Shown in pieces: positions 24,528-37,027 of a DNA stretch of 64,000 bases. Origin of the DNA: Mangifera indica. Its lineage: Eukaryota > Streptophyta > Magnoliopsida > Sapindales > Anacardiaceae. The notes under the pieces were generated by a model. That model had not been told where the DNA came from. It worked only from the letters and a program-made list of their open reading frames with translations, and made no database searches. Numbering within the stretch: the first letter of the stretch is position 1; every line of letters starts with the position of its first letter. The DNA lies in assembly GCF_011075055.1 (NCBI RefSeq), contig NC_058137.1, forward strand, positions 5,260,771 to 5,324,770, written 5' to 3'. The position numbers and the translations under genes are program-made.

Positions 24528-25571
24528 TTATCTCACAGTGACCCAACTATCTGAATCTGACCAATCTGGTCTCTCATCACGGGCCAGTTGCCTGATTCTG
24601 CCCAAGAAGCAAATTCGAGATGACACAAATGAAACAGAGCTTGAAGAATTCCTTGATGTTCTTACAGATAATTGAACTGAAATCCATTCTGGAAAATTAA
24701 AAGGACATCTTGGTGATTCTTTGATTTCCTCCTTCAACGTAAGGATCTCCTCATCATGATCTTCAGAAGAATCATTCACAGAAACGAATGGATGGTTCAA
24801 CAGCATCTCAGCAGTCCACCTCTTTTTAGGATCCTTAACAAAACATTTGATCAAAAAATCTTTGCCTTCATCGGACAATTCTCCAGGAATTAACGGCAAC
24901 TCATCTCCTACGCCAATTCTAATCAACAAACCAAAAACATTGGCTCCATCTTTGAGATTCCAAGCTGGTTTCCCCGTCATCATCTCCACCACGGCGCACC
25001 CCAGAGCCCATATATCTCCCGGTGCCTCATATTCGTTGTCGTTTACAGCTTCCGGTGACATATACAATGGCGTTCCTCTGCACTCAAACTTCTCTTGTTG
25101 ATTTTCCTTTCCTGATTTCTTGCCAAACCAAAATCAGCGATCTTGGCCTCACCCTTGTCAAAAACCAGCACGTTTTGGAGCTTTATATCACAGTGAACAA
25201 ACCCTTTGGCGTGAATATGGCGAAGGCCTTGAAGCACTGATCTTGCGTATCGCCTAACATCTGACTCTCGCAATCTCCCGTTATTTTTCTTCACCCGATC
25301 AGCCAAACTCCCTCGAGATGCATACTCCAACAAGAGATTATAAAATCTCTCACCGTTTTCAACACTATAGTCATCACCAAAACACCTCAATCTGCGGACA
25401 ACTACCCAATTCATCAAGTACTTCCTTCTCGTTCTTCAAACTAGAAACAAGAATCTTGACAAGTTTTCACCGCTATTAACGAAGGAAATCGAGAATAATC
25501 CTTTCTGGTTACCGCCAGACTTACACTTCCAAAGCTTCCCTGACCAAGAACGTCTCCTCGAACCAATCCAT
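24528..25571 (-). pseudogene. MAPKKK19/20/21-like protein kinase, intronless, multiple frameshifts
   Basis: Ser/Thr kinase of the small single-exon MEKK-type MAPKKK group. In order on the minus strand: glycine-rich loop GQGSFGSVSLA, catalytic lysine in LIAVK, hinge LLLEYASRGSLADRVKK, catalytic loop HIHAKGFVHCDIKLQNVL, DFG in KIADFGLA, activation segment RGTPLYMSPEA, then GDIWALGCAVVEMMTGKPAW and HPFVSVND, ending SDSWVTVR. These pieces lie in different frames. I count four interruptions: a missing base just after the start (near 25563), a shift with an in-frame stop at 25441-25443, a shift near 25388-25391, and a missing A just after DFG (near 25118-25125). Most are homopolymer length changes. 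Either it is a recent pseudogene or the consensus is poor. All catalytic residues are still encoded. Confidence 0.8.
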
Positions 25572-26117
25572 AGCTGATAACTCCACCAGAAAGAAAGAAG
25601 CCCAAAACAACACAAAGGCAAACTGCAGGAAAGAGAAGTCTCTCAAGTTATTTATAGTGGAGGAAAATCTAGTTGGTTTAGTTGTCAAATTAAAAGAAGT
25701 ATTTTTTTTTTTTAATTAGTTTAGTTAAATTGAAGTTTAATTAACGCACGTGATAGGCAAGGATATTTTGGGTTAGCTTAGGAGTCGTTTTCTGAATTTG
25801 GACCGGAAACGGAACTGCAAGAATCATCCCCACTTTGGAAACGTGGTTAATGAATTGGCGGGTTTGACGATTTCTTGGGATTTTATTTTACTCGGCTCGG
25901 CTGCCTCTGCACACGCGGCTTGGATGGTGATGGTTTCAAGGAATGTTCGGATTATGATCTCCGGTTTTTCATTAATATTGGATAATTCAATAAAGATAAC
26001 GGTTTGGAATTTAATTCATGCTCTTGTTCTCTTTGAATCAAAAATGGAAAAGTGTTTGCAAAACATTTCTTTCGTTGACTTCTCCACTCCAAGTCAGAAA
26101 TTCAAAAAATAAATTTT

Positions 26118-26155
26118 ATAATAATAATAATAATTATTATTATTATTATTATTAA
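26118..26155. repeat. TAA/ATT microsatellite, self-complementary
   Basis: A TAA run passes directly into an ATT run, so the tract can fold on itself. No function is inferred. Confidence 0.7.
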
Positions 26156-28369
26156 TGGAATGGAAATTACTTAAAATAGTTTATTTTTAACATACCTAAA
26201 TGATATTAATCAATTTTTTATGGATGGATACACGTAAACCATGATTTAATGCTAGTTTTACTCTCATTTATAGCCTTAAAAATCTTATCTTTTTGCACAT
26301 TTTTTCATCTAAAATTTGGTTAAAATAAAAAATAAATTAACAAAAAGGTGGTATTAGTTTATGATAATTACTTATTAGTTATAATAAGAAAGGATTTGTA
26401 TATAAAAACTATTTATTTTATAAGAAATGATAGATTTTCGGATAGTAAAATGTTTGAACGTAAAAAACCCAATAGACATAATTACGTTTAATCATTATTC
26501 ATTATATCTAATCAGTGTTTATTACATTTAGTTAATCTTCACCAAGTCACAGTTTATACATTTAATTACTATTTATCTTGTAACTATTTATTATATCTAA
26601 TAATTATTTATCACATTTTGTCACTGTTTATCATAAATTTTAGAATTTGACATTTTCCGTAAAATATATATTTCTTTCGCTCATACATGAATTTACAAAA
26701 AAAAAAAAGGTTTAAAATCATTTTTGCACAATAAAAATAGATTGTTTTAATTAATTTCTCTAAAGGGAAAATTATCAATCTGGAAACAATGTTTTTAGAA
26801 ATAAAAGAAAAGCCACATAAGTTATAATATATTTAGAAAAGAGACAATTTCCATGAGAATGGATTACATTTAACATTGATAAGCATAAAAAAGATATTTA
26901 ATAAAGTTGCAATATAATAATTTTATGTAATTTAAAAACATTTACATTTTAGACTTAATTTATATTAAATCATGTAACTAAAAATATTTCCTTTTGACTT
27001 TTAAGTAGTGAAGGATCAAAGATAATTTACAAACATCCAGAATTTGATTGATCTCTTCTTTGGGTTAACCCAAAAAAAAAAACATTTCCTCTGCTCTTGC
27101 ATCTTTCTTTATTATTTTCTGTCACTTGAATAAAAAGAAAAGCAATTAAGTTGAGAAAGAGTAGAAGAACATGATTTTCTGATTCTTTTTGCAGAATACA
27201 ATGTAGTTGTCTTTGCACACCAAAATCTCTGCAGGCGTGTCTCATATGCATTAAAGAAAGAAATAACCCCTATCTTTTTGAAAACAATGCTTACTGGATT
27301 TTAAGCCTTAAATAATCAGCTTCTTCGCTCACTTTTATTCCTCTTAATTTTCATGCAAACGCAATTGATTAATTTTTAAATAAGCACATCTATGTCCTTC
27401 CTGTTAAAGCATCTCAGAAGAATCTTGTTCGCCGGCTGTGCGTAATCTATGTTTAGTGGGCAAATCTTAGAGCATAGTAATCGAATAAATTAAGATTTCA
27501 CAAATCATGACAAAAATTTGAATCAAAATAGTAAATTTGTTGAAGCAAAGACTGCAGCATATGCAGATGCAGTGAACCCAATTTAATATTTCTAGCTGTC
27601 AATCATATACTGAACTCTAAATCTAAACCATATTTGCCTTTGCAATGTCCTAAATTCAGACTGCCCACCACACAACTTGAGCCACATCAATCACCACGAA
27701 ATTCGCTGCAAATTAGTGAGAGGTCGTTTTTTGTGCCTGCCAACCTGAGCCATCACATGTCACCACGTTCTCCTCTTCAAATATTTTATCTTTGTTTCTG
27801 TTGGCACCGCAATTTCACCTTGGACCCCCATTTACCCCCTTCCCCTTGTCCTTCTTTTGTTTGTTATTTTACATTCGCTTCTCAGCGTTTATGTTACTTC
27901 GAAACCGCCCTAATTTTTTATGTGTTAGGTTGTTAGCTGGTTTAATTGAGATTGCAAGACCTGTAAGAATTTATATCAGCCATGGAGATAGACATGGGTC
28001 ACGTTTATTTTGAGTAGGGCCAGCTTGTGTTGACATGGGAATTAAGATTTAGCTCATTATCTTTAAGAGATTTTCCATTTCCAACTAATGATTTATGGCA
28101 AACCAGTTCATTTTCATAAACAGTGATATGGTTGTTCATCATTCAGATTCAGTTTTTAGGCATGATTGTTCTCACATGTCACATGGTTGATGTAATTTCA
28201 TTTACAGAATTATCATGTTTATCTTTTAAATGATGGTGTAAACTTGATTAATGAGCTCAAACTATTGTTTCATCCCATCTATAATAACACTAGTACAACA
28301 TGGCTTAAATCTACTATCATTAAATTTGTAGAATTTAATGGTATTCATTTACCAATGTTGTGATGCTCC

Positions 28370-28480
28370 AAGGGCCAACTTAAATAGTAAAAAGAAAAGA
28401 TTCAAAGTATAAGAATAAGAGTTTAAATCTTATTCGATAATATTTTAAAATTAAACTCTTATTTTATTTATCATAATAGT
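28370..28480 (+). repeat. Dispersed SINE-like repeat, copy C
   Basis: GGGCCAACTTAAATAGTAAA, then GAGTTTAAATCTTATTCG, then ATTTTAAAATTAAACTC. It is the most complete of three related segments; the middle part loosely resembles a pol III B box. Class uncertain. Confidence 0.4.
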
Positions 28481-29321
28481 TATAGAATCAATTATCAAAT
28501 TTAAGGTCATAGTTGTTTGGTATAGTCAACCCGTTCCCAAAAACATGGTTTGGCTTGAACTGGATTTTTGTGTTAAAAAAAAAAACGATGGAGAAGAAAA
28601 GGGAAGTATTATTAATTGCAATAGGATGGCATATCTACTGTCGCTTAATGAGCACAGTGTTATGGTTTCAAGTGCATCCGAATTTTCAACAAAATTTATT
28701 AAATTTGGTGTAGGTTGCACTCTGAAATCTGGTGACTTGCCATTAAATTGTCAATTTCCAATGAAGAGAGGGAGAAAAGTTGGGATTTTGTCGCTTCTTC
28801 AAAAAAAAAAAAAAACAAAAAAGAAAACCCTTTGGAGGAGGGGACGGTTGGCTCGGGCCTGTGAATATTATCAGTCAATTCACGTAACATGAACTTGACC
28901 TTTCAGCTCCATATCATATCATTAAATCATAGAATTTAAATCCAACTGGTTAGCAAGTAGCAGCCACCAAACTCCAACACAAAACTACCCATGCAATGCA
29001 CCAAATGCGCCCACTGGTCAATTTGCTACCATATTTGCGCGCAACCATTTTCATGGGTCCCTCCACACTGGCCATGGCTCATGTGAGCGTCAATTCTTCT
29101 AGAGCTTGACCCACGGCCACTAGCCACCATGTTTGATTTGACCCATTGTGAACCGCCCCTCCGTTGAATGTTTCACGCCGCTACATTTTTTTTTTTCTTG
29201 ATGGGAACCTGTTTGATTTTATAAGATAAGTAAATTTGAGATATAATAATCAAATTCACAATCATTATATCAGATACATAAGGATTTTGATTTTTGTTTA
29301 CCTTGCCAAATTACCAAAATA

Positions 29322-29821
29322 NNNNNNNNNNNNNNNNNNNNNNNNNNNNNNNNNNNNNNNNNNNNNNNNNNNNNNNNNNNNNNNNNNNNNNNNNNNNNNN
29401 NNNNNNNNNNNNNNNNNNNNNNNNNNNNNNNNNNNNNNNNNNNNNNNNNNNNNNNNNNNNNNNNNNNNNNNNNNNNNNNNNNNNNNNNNNNNNNNNNNNN
29501 NNNNNNNNNNNNNNNNNNNNNNNNNNNNNNNNNNNNNNNNNNNNNNNNNNNNNNNNNNNNNNNNNNNNNNNNNNNNNNNNNNNNNNNNNNNNNNNNNNNN
29601 NNNNNNNNNNNNNNNNNNNNNNNNNNNNNNNNNNNNNNNNNNNNNNNNNNNNNNNNNNNNNNNNNNNNNNNNNNNNNNNNNNNNNNNNNNNNNNNNNNNN
29701 NNNNNNNNNNNNNNNNNNNNNNNNNNNNNNNNNNNNNNNNNNNNNNNNNNNNNNNNNNNNNNNNNNNNNNNNNNNNNNNNNNNNNNNNNNNNNNNNNNNN
29801 NNNNNNNNNNNNNNNNNNNNN
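29322..29821. other. Assembly gap of exactly 500 N
   Basis: The round length is typical of a placeholder of unknown size. It separates the kinase contig from the one carrying CLF, PLC and the right block copy, and it hides the N-terminal exons of CLF. Order and spacing across it are therefore not proven by sequence. Confidence 0.95.
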
Positions 29822-29944
29822 TTTTTTTTGCTTATTTATTATCTGATAAAAACTGGTCATTGTGTAAGCTTTGGTCCAGCCGTTTCCAATTTACTCTGTG
29901 CTGGCTTTACAGAGATATGAAACACCGTCCAACGTCTTATACAG

Positions 29945-32900
29945 GCTAGATACGAAATTCTAGTGAAGGAAGAGAAGGCTGTTGTGGGCTCTAACAGTGG
30001 CCATGAAGTTCCAAATTTGAGTTTTGTTGGAAAAGATCTTGAAGCAGCTCTGGATTCTTTTGACAACCTATTTTGTCGTAGATGTCTTGTATTTATCATT
30101 CTGAACTTTAAGTATATATTTTTTCATCCATCTCCCTGTTGTTATAAGGAACATTGCTCCTCTCTGTATTGGCAGGTTTTGATTGCAGGCTACATGGATG
30201 TTAGCAGGACCTTGTGTTTCCAGTAAGTTGACTTTTATAACTGACTTTTGATATTTCAGAAGATCTTTCTTTCTAGGTTCTAATTTTTTTCTTGTCAAAA
30301 AAATGTCAGGCTGATTAAACAGCCTCCATCATACCATTTGGACGTGGATAATATGCCATGTGGCCCACATTGCTTTCGATCGGTATGTGTGGCTGTTTGA
30401 TTGATATGATTTTTGTGGCTTGGTTTATCTTCTGGAAGAATTTGAAAACAATATATTAAGAAGCTTTATATTTGCTTGTGTCAGGTTCTGAAGTCAGAAA
30501 GAATTGCTGTAGGTAGCTCCCCAGTGAAGGTTAATATTGAAGAAAAATCTGTCTCATCATCTGATTGTGCTGGGGCTGAGACATCATCCAGGAAGAAATC
30601 GTCAGTTCTGTCTGCTAGGAGACGGGTGAAGTCCTACCAAAGTGAAAGTGCTTCGTCAAATGCAAAAAACATTTCTGAAAGCAGTGACTCAGAGGTTGGG
30701 CCCAAGCCAGATAGCACTGCTACCACCGTTCATCACCCTCAAAAACTAAGGTTGTTGGAAAATATGGAATACGTAAAAGGAATAGCAAGCGAGTTGCTGA
30801 ACGTGTTCTTGTTTACATGCAAAAGAGACAGAAGAAAAATGGCAGCTTTTGATTCTGATTCCACTGTGAGTGGAGTTCCTCCACCTAGTGATATGAAACT
30901 TAGATCTTATTCACGCAGAGAAAATGAAGATGCTAATTCCTCTTCACATACGAATGTTAAATGTCCAAACTCTGGAAGGACTAGGAAGAAGGGAGTACAG
31001 GATAGCCGCAATTTAGTGCAGGGTGAAGTTGCCAATGTTCTATTGTCTGAGATGATTACTGACCCACCTGCAACCAGCAGCAATGACACCTTTAGGAAAG
31101 AAGAGTATGTGGATGAAAACATGTGTAAACGAGAACTAAGTGATGATAAATCTTGGAAAGCTGTTGAAAAGGGTCTTTTTGATAAAGGTGTTGAAATCTT
31201 TGGCAGGAACAGGTCAGTCAATGTAATCTGTGATGTGTTACTATTTAACATATTACATCCACAATTTCCTGAAATTCAATTTGCATATATGTAGGATTGT
31301 TGATCATTTTATGCTTGATTCAGATTTGAACTTTAATCTTAAAAAAACTGATATCACTTCTTCTTAACATGGAATGATGCTAGTTTTTCAATTTCTTGTG
31401 AAAAAAAAACAACCATCATTAGGTTTAGTTTCCATTGTGGCTATTTTTTGTTGGAAGCTCTGAAGATTCAACTTTTATAACCTGATGTTTTCTTTTTGCT
31501 GTGTCTAATGTATAGTTTAAAAATGCTTTGCTGCGTATATACATCATTATTTTTGCTTATTGTTTCCAATTTAGTTTTCTTTGCGTTTATTGATGCTTTA
31601 TCTAAAGTAGGAATGTTGTTGGTAAATGGCAGTTGTCTAATAGCTAGGAACCTATTAAATGGATTGAGGACTTGTTGGGAGGTTTTCCAGTACATGACTA
31701 ACTCTGAGAATAAACTCTTTGGCGAAGGTGATGCTGCAAATTCTCTCCTTGAAGGCTATTCTAAGTTTGATTTAAATGGAAATATGGTTAGTATTTTTAT
31801 TTTATATGGTTTGCTTGGCTCAAAATATTGGACTCCCTTTATTTAAGAATTATATTTCTTTTTTCCTTTTGTTTTCATTTTCAAATTTTTTTTCGGGGTC
31901 TTGGTATATGAACATCAGGGTAACAATGAAGTAAGAAGAAGATCAAGATTTTTACGTAGGAGAGGTAGAGTACGTCGCCTGAAGTATACTTGGAAATCTG
32001 CTGCTTACCATTCAATTAGGAAACGCATTACTGAGAGAAAAGACCAGCCATGCAGGCAATACAATCCATGTGGCTGCCAAACTGCTTGTGGAAAGCAGTG
32101 CGCTTGCCTTCTAAATGGAACCTGCTGTGAAAAGTATTGTGGGTGAGTCATTTTTTCCTTTAATTCGCAGAAATCAAACATCTAGAATTATCTAGCTTAT
32201 CTTACCCTGAAAATTGCAAATTACTATTTTTCTTTAAAATGGCTGCTGTCCTTCCTGATTTAGTGTGTGAGTGTGGAAGAGTTTCTGCATGTCTCACCAT
32301 TGCAGGGAAATTGTGGTGTTTGTGGAGCTAGATGTTGTAAAGCTTTTGTGTGTGCCTGTGCATTGTGTGCACTTATTGATGCATGACTGTCTTACACCAA
32401 TTTGGGAAATTATGGGGTCAGTCCTATAGATGTTTTGCAACGGTTTGTGTTTGTACACTTAATGATAATATTGATGATGCATGGATAATTCAATTAAGAT
32501 TTACATATTGATCCAGATGTCCCAAAAGCTGCAAGAATCGATTTAGAGGCTGTCATTGCGCTAAAAGTCAATGCCGAAGTCGTCAGTGTCCATGTTTTGC
32601 GGCAGACAGGGAATGTGATCCTGATGTTTGTAGGAACTGTTGGGTCAGGTGAGTTTTCATTTTGGATGCTCATTTATTTGAGTACTTTGTAGCATATTGT
32701 GGAAAAATATCCCTGATTGATTTCTGGGAATAAGAGCAATGATAAATGGGGAACTATCATGATATAAGTACATTGCTGTATCTGAGGTACACATTTTCTT
32801 CATCTTCTTTACTCAATTGTGTGTGTGTTTTGGTTTTAGAGAGTTTTAGCTTCTCCCTATGGTAGTACATGAAAATTAGCCCCAAAGGGTGGGTTCACTG

Positions 32901-35019
32901 ATAAATTCTTGGATTTTAACCAAGATTTCAAATATCCAAAACCCTTTGGAGTCAGCTACATGGGATATTTGGTTTCCAATCACTAATTGTTGGTCTGACA
33001 GTGGTCCTTAGCTAATAAATTTTGCACACATAAGTGAGGCCGAGGGATTTTTGGGTGTCAAAAAAATATTGGAAAATTGAAAATGAATCAAAAGATGTCA
33101 TTTTTTTTTTTATAGACAAATCAGTTGAATTTTGTTATCTTAAAGTGCCCAGGTAACTAAGCCAACAGTGTATTATTTACACTTTTTCACTGTTTTAATA
33201 TTATATGTCATTTGAGCTTTCTAAATGGGTTTTTGCAGTTGTGGTGATGGTACTCTCGGAATTCCTGACCAAAAAGGTGATAACTATGAATGTAGGAACA
33301 TGAAGCTTCTCCTCAAACAACAACAAAGGGTAATTGCATTCTCCTGTCTCCCTGTTTTTGTTACTTTCTATGTGTATACTGATGAATTTCTCAGTTATGT
33401 ATACTTTTCCTTTCTGCTGTGAAGATATTCTTCAAATATTTGTCTAGATTCCCGGGCCCGGGAGAAATATTGAATTCACTGAATTCGTCAAGTTTTGGAA
33501 CAAGCTTCTTTTGCAATGATTAAAGAGTATTAAACTCTGATCAATTTTGGAATATGTTCAGTATAAGAGATATTTGTTTAATTTTGTCCTTGAGTTATTA
33601 TTTACTTAGAGTTTGTTATCTTAGAGTTCGGTGGTTGGGTTCGTTTTGAATGTATCCCATTTACTGTGGTGGTGCCTTTTGTGTTGTTTTTTAAAAAATT
33701 TTATTGATTAGAAAAAATAAATGCTGCTTTAAGGTTGAATTGGTTCGATTTGCTCTTCCATATTTGTGGATAAGATTGTATATTCAAATGCATATAGTCA
33801 AACTAATAATCCTAAACTGGTATCTTTTAAAACCTTGGACAGTAAGAATTTATAATTAGTGGAGTGTTTTGGTTTCTGGAGTGTAAAGTTAGTAATGTTC
33901 AGGGCTGAGTTCATTGTCACAACATACTTGTTTTGTAAATTTAAGCACAGAATGTGGTATCTAATGTTTGATTCTAAGCAGTAAAATGTTCAGCTTAAAT
34001 ACTATGTTGAAGTTCTGTAACATGATTATGCTTAGTATTCTCTGTGTCTTTCTTTCTTAAGAGTTGTCTCTGGTATATGTCAAATATACCACTCAATTGG
34101 CATTTTATTGGTTATATATGTACTGTGAATGTAACTGTTTCTTGTAAACTACTGGAGTTTGATATTAAAGATTCTGCACTTCTACATTATATTTGCACTC
34201 ACTTAGGTCTAATCCTCTGTTGTACAGGTTTTACTTGGTAGATCCGATGTTTCTGGGTGGGGAGCTTTCTTGAAGGTAATATCCTGATTTTGTTTAAGCT
34301 TAGCTCAACATGAAGCATCAGTCTTCATATGATATATGCTCCGTTTTTCTTGTGATGCTAAATAAATTTTGGCGGGCCTACAGAATAGTGTTGGAAAGCA
34401 TGAATATCTTGGTGAATATACTGGAGAGCTGATTTCACATCGAGAAGCAGACAAGCGTGGAAAGATATATGATCGTGAAAATTCATCATTTCTCTTCAAT
34501 CTCAATGATCAGGCATGATATATGGCAATACAGATTGTGTCTAACTTTTTTCTCTCTGTGCTAATGAGTATCTAAATCCATTTCTGTGCAGTTTGTTCTT
34601 GACGCTTATCGGAAGGGTGACAAATTGAAGTTTGCAAATCATTCTCCAGATCCAAACTGCTATGCTAAGGTAACCCTTGGACTACTAATGCACTCAGGAT
34701 TTGCTATCGTATCAAGTCCCACTAAACTTTTTTCTGAAAGCAGTTGTCTAGATTCTAGACATCTCTGGAGCATCAGATTTTGAGCAGTATGCCAATTTGA
34801 AGTATCTGCTTAACCATTTTGTGGCAGGTCATCATGGTTGCTGGGGATCATCGGGTGGGCATTTTCGCCAAGGAGAGAATTAGTGCTGGTGAGGAACTTT
34901 TCTATGATTATCGTTATGAGCCAGACCGAGCTCCTGCTTGGGCTAGAAAGCCTGAGGCATCTGGGTCAAAAAAGGATGACGCTGCTCCATCAAGTGGTCG
35001 TGCTAAGAAGCTTGCTTAG
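29945..35019 (+). CDS. CURLY LEAF-type histone H3K27 methyltransferase (E(z) homologue), 5' part missing
   Basis: Catalytic subunit of Polycomb repressive complex 2, which trimethylates H3K27 to silence developmental genes. Exons seen: 29945-30088, 30176-30222, 30310-30382, 30485-31212, 31633-31786, 31919-32142, 32517-32648, 33239-33329, 34228-34275, 34384-34512, 34592-34669, 34828-35019 (about 680 codons; CLF is roughly 900). Order: [14 protein letters not shown], a nuclear basic Ser-rich region ([20 protein letters not shown]), a SANT-like segment, the Cys-rich CXC domain ([20 protein letters not shown]), then the SET domain with [24 protein letters not shown] and [15 protein letters not shown]. 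The tail ending GRAKKLA favours CLF over SWN. Two short segments are read out of the family frame through paired indels (30176-30320 and 30745-30837). The intron after LNDQ starts with GC. The N-terminus is presumably in the gap. Confidence 0.88.
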
Positions 35020-37019
35020 TATAAGCATTTATTATGAAACTCAAAAGTTAAAATTTTCACATTCTTTTAACAGGTAGAAGCATCATTCTCATTAACCTTG
35101 GAGAAAAGTGTCTTCTCCATCATTTTGTTGTTGGAGATGCAATTGTCATCTCCATGGATAATTTAATTCAATTCTTACTTTGATTTATGTTTATCCCATT
35201 GCAGACTCAGCCACTAACGTAAGGAAATTAGTTTCATTGGATAAAGGGCAATAGAAAAAGCAGTATTATTGACTACTTTTGTTTTGCTGCTCACATCTTC
35301 CTTTCTCTTCTTTAGAAATTGAAATTATTATTATTATTATTTTTTAATCATGGATTGCTACAAAAATGTCCTTTTACGCATAGCCAACATACCTGGATTA
35401 CTTGCAATTAAGTTAAGCTTTCATTTGCTTGTTCTCATCATCAATGCTTCCCGAGTTCTTGTACTCAATCAATATATTACATTTGCCTGGTGCTTTCCTC
35501 GAAAATTAGGCAGCATATAAATTGGTTGTCGTGTTCTGTGTTGTGCTTCAGCTTAAACTTGATTAACAAGTTTTAATCAGATTTATATTGGACTGATCCT
35601 GTACGCAAGTGTTTTATAATGGCATAATCGTCCCTTTCCCTTTTCAGGTGGCCAAACTTGACTTGGTTTAGTAGATTTCGTACCCAACAAAAGGAAAATT
35701 ACCCTGACACTTTTTGCAATCTAAAATGGTTTGGTTGTACAAGGCATTTATCATGCAATTAGTATTGTGTATAAATATAAATAATGTATATAAATTTATA
35801 TACAAACAAAAATATGTTTTTATATATTTTAAGTATTATTTTATTATTAATTTAAAATTATTTAATTATATAATAGTATATTTAAGTTTGTATATACAGT
35901 TTTTTGGAATTACTCAGAACCTTTTGTTTGACAATAATAGTAAAGCATTACACAAGAAATTTCCCTGCGGAACTCAATTGGCCTATGGCATGGTAGAGGC
36001 CGTGCATAAGAAGGCCAAATAAATATTTCCCACCCAAGGTTCGGTGTAAATATAATTTTTTATTCGTTAATTATTAAAAATCTAAATATTTATTCATCTG
36101 ATAAATTTTATTGTAATTATTAAGGATAAAATTGTTATTTTTTAAAATATTTAAAAAACTAAAAATATTTCACATTTCTTATTTTTAAGTTTAAAAATCT
36201 AATAATTTTTTTTTATTTAAAGTTTAAAAAATCAATATTTCCCCCTAGAATTTTTCTAGCCATCACTATCCACAGTTGAAGACAACAACGACGGAGTTCT
36301 CCCCTTTTCTCAAATTTTCTCTCAGTCATACTCCATTTTTGGCCATCATAACCAAAGAAATTGGTTGACGAAGACGAAGAACGGTCGTTGTCTATCGCTT
36401 TCATTGGTTGGTGAAGGTCGAAAATAAAACAAGACTGAGAGAGAAGCTAGGCGAAAGGGAGAATGCTGTCATTGTCTACGTCATCGTCTCTGACCATCAA
36501 CAGCGTGTTAAAAAAACCTTAAGATGAAATGTAAGTTTTTTTAATTTTAGATGAGAGAATTTGTTATTTTTTAAACTTCAGAGTGAAAATATAATAAATT
36601 TTTAATTTTTTAAATATTTTTGTTAAATAATAATTTTATCATTAATGATAATAATAACAACAAAAATTTAATAAATATATAAATATTTAATAATTTAATA
36701 ATTAATAAATAAAAAATTAGATTTATATTAAAACCTGCGCGGAAAAATATCATTTCTCCGCATAAAATTGAAATGTTAACTTCCATCGGTGCATACCCCT
36801 GTGGTGAGGCAGCCTACCCCACCACGTGAGAGCCACTGGAATGAAAAACTTACAGGTGTGACTAAATCAAAGGCCCTTAGACAAAGACAAATACCGCCAA
36901 TTCACAATTACATTGATTCATAGACAATCTTTGGAGCCAAACAATCGTGATAACAGAACTGTCTAAAGCAAAAAGTAAATTGACAATTTTCTTAAAAAAT
37001 TAAAGGTTATTGATAGTGA
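35020..37019. other. Intergenic between CLF and the PLC-like gene
   Basis: No gene recognised. It is AT-rich with low-complexity stretches around 35760-35890 and 36040-36230. A G-box lies at 36823 in the promoter of the next gene. Confidence 0.5.
36823..36828. promoter_or_regulatory. G-box (CACGTG) upstream of the PLC-like gene
   Basis: CCACGTGAG about 380 bp before the start codon, a typical ABRE/G-box core. Whether it responds to ABA or light cannot be judged from one motif. Confidence 0.4.
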
Positions 37020-37027
37020 TATAAAAG
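37020..37027 (+). promoter_or_regulatory. TATA box of the PLC-like gene
   Basis: TATAAAAG about 180 bp before the ATG at 37205, followed by a pyrimidine-rich leader (CTTCTCTTTTGC). The spacing suggests transcription starting near 37050 and a 5' UTR of about 150 bases. Confidence 0.55.

Larger units (their letters stand above)
25572..29321. other. Intergenic between the kinase and the sequence gap
   Basis: No gene recognised. Holds an AAT/ATT microsatellite at 26118-26155, a SINE-like repeat near 28370-28480, A-runs near 28577 and 28800, and a GC-richer patch at about 28930-29200 that could be promoter of the downstream Polycomb gene. No exon of that gene's N-terminus was found here. Confidence 0.45.

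Noticed and set aside
25798..26112. 104-codon open frame just upstream of the kinase on the plus strand
   Set aside because: No recognisable motif, no homologous context, and it lies in probable promoter sequence of the kinase.
29236..29949. Long open frames across the N gap
   Set aside because: Undefined bases carry no stop codons; the frames are artefacts.
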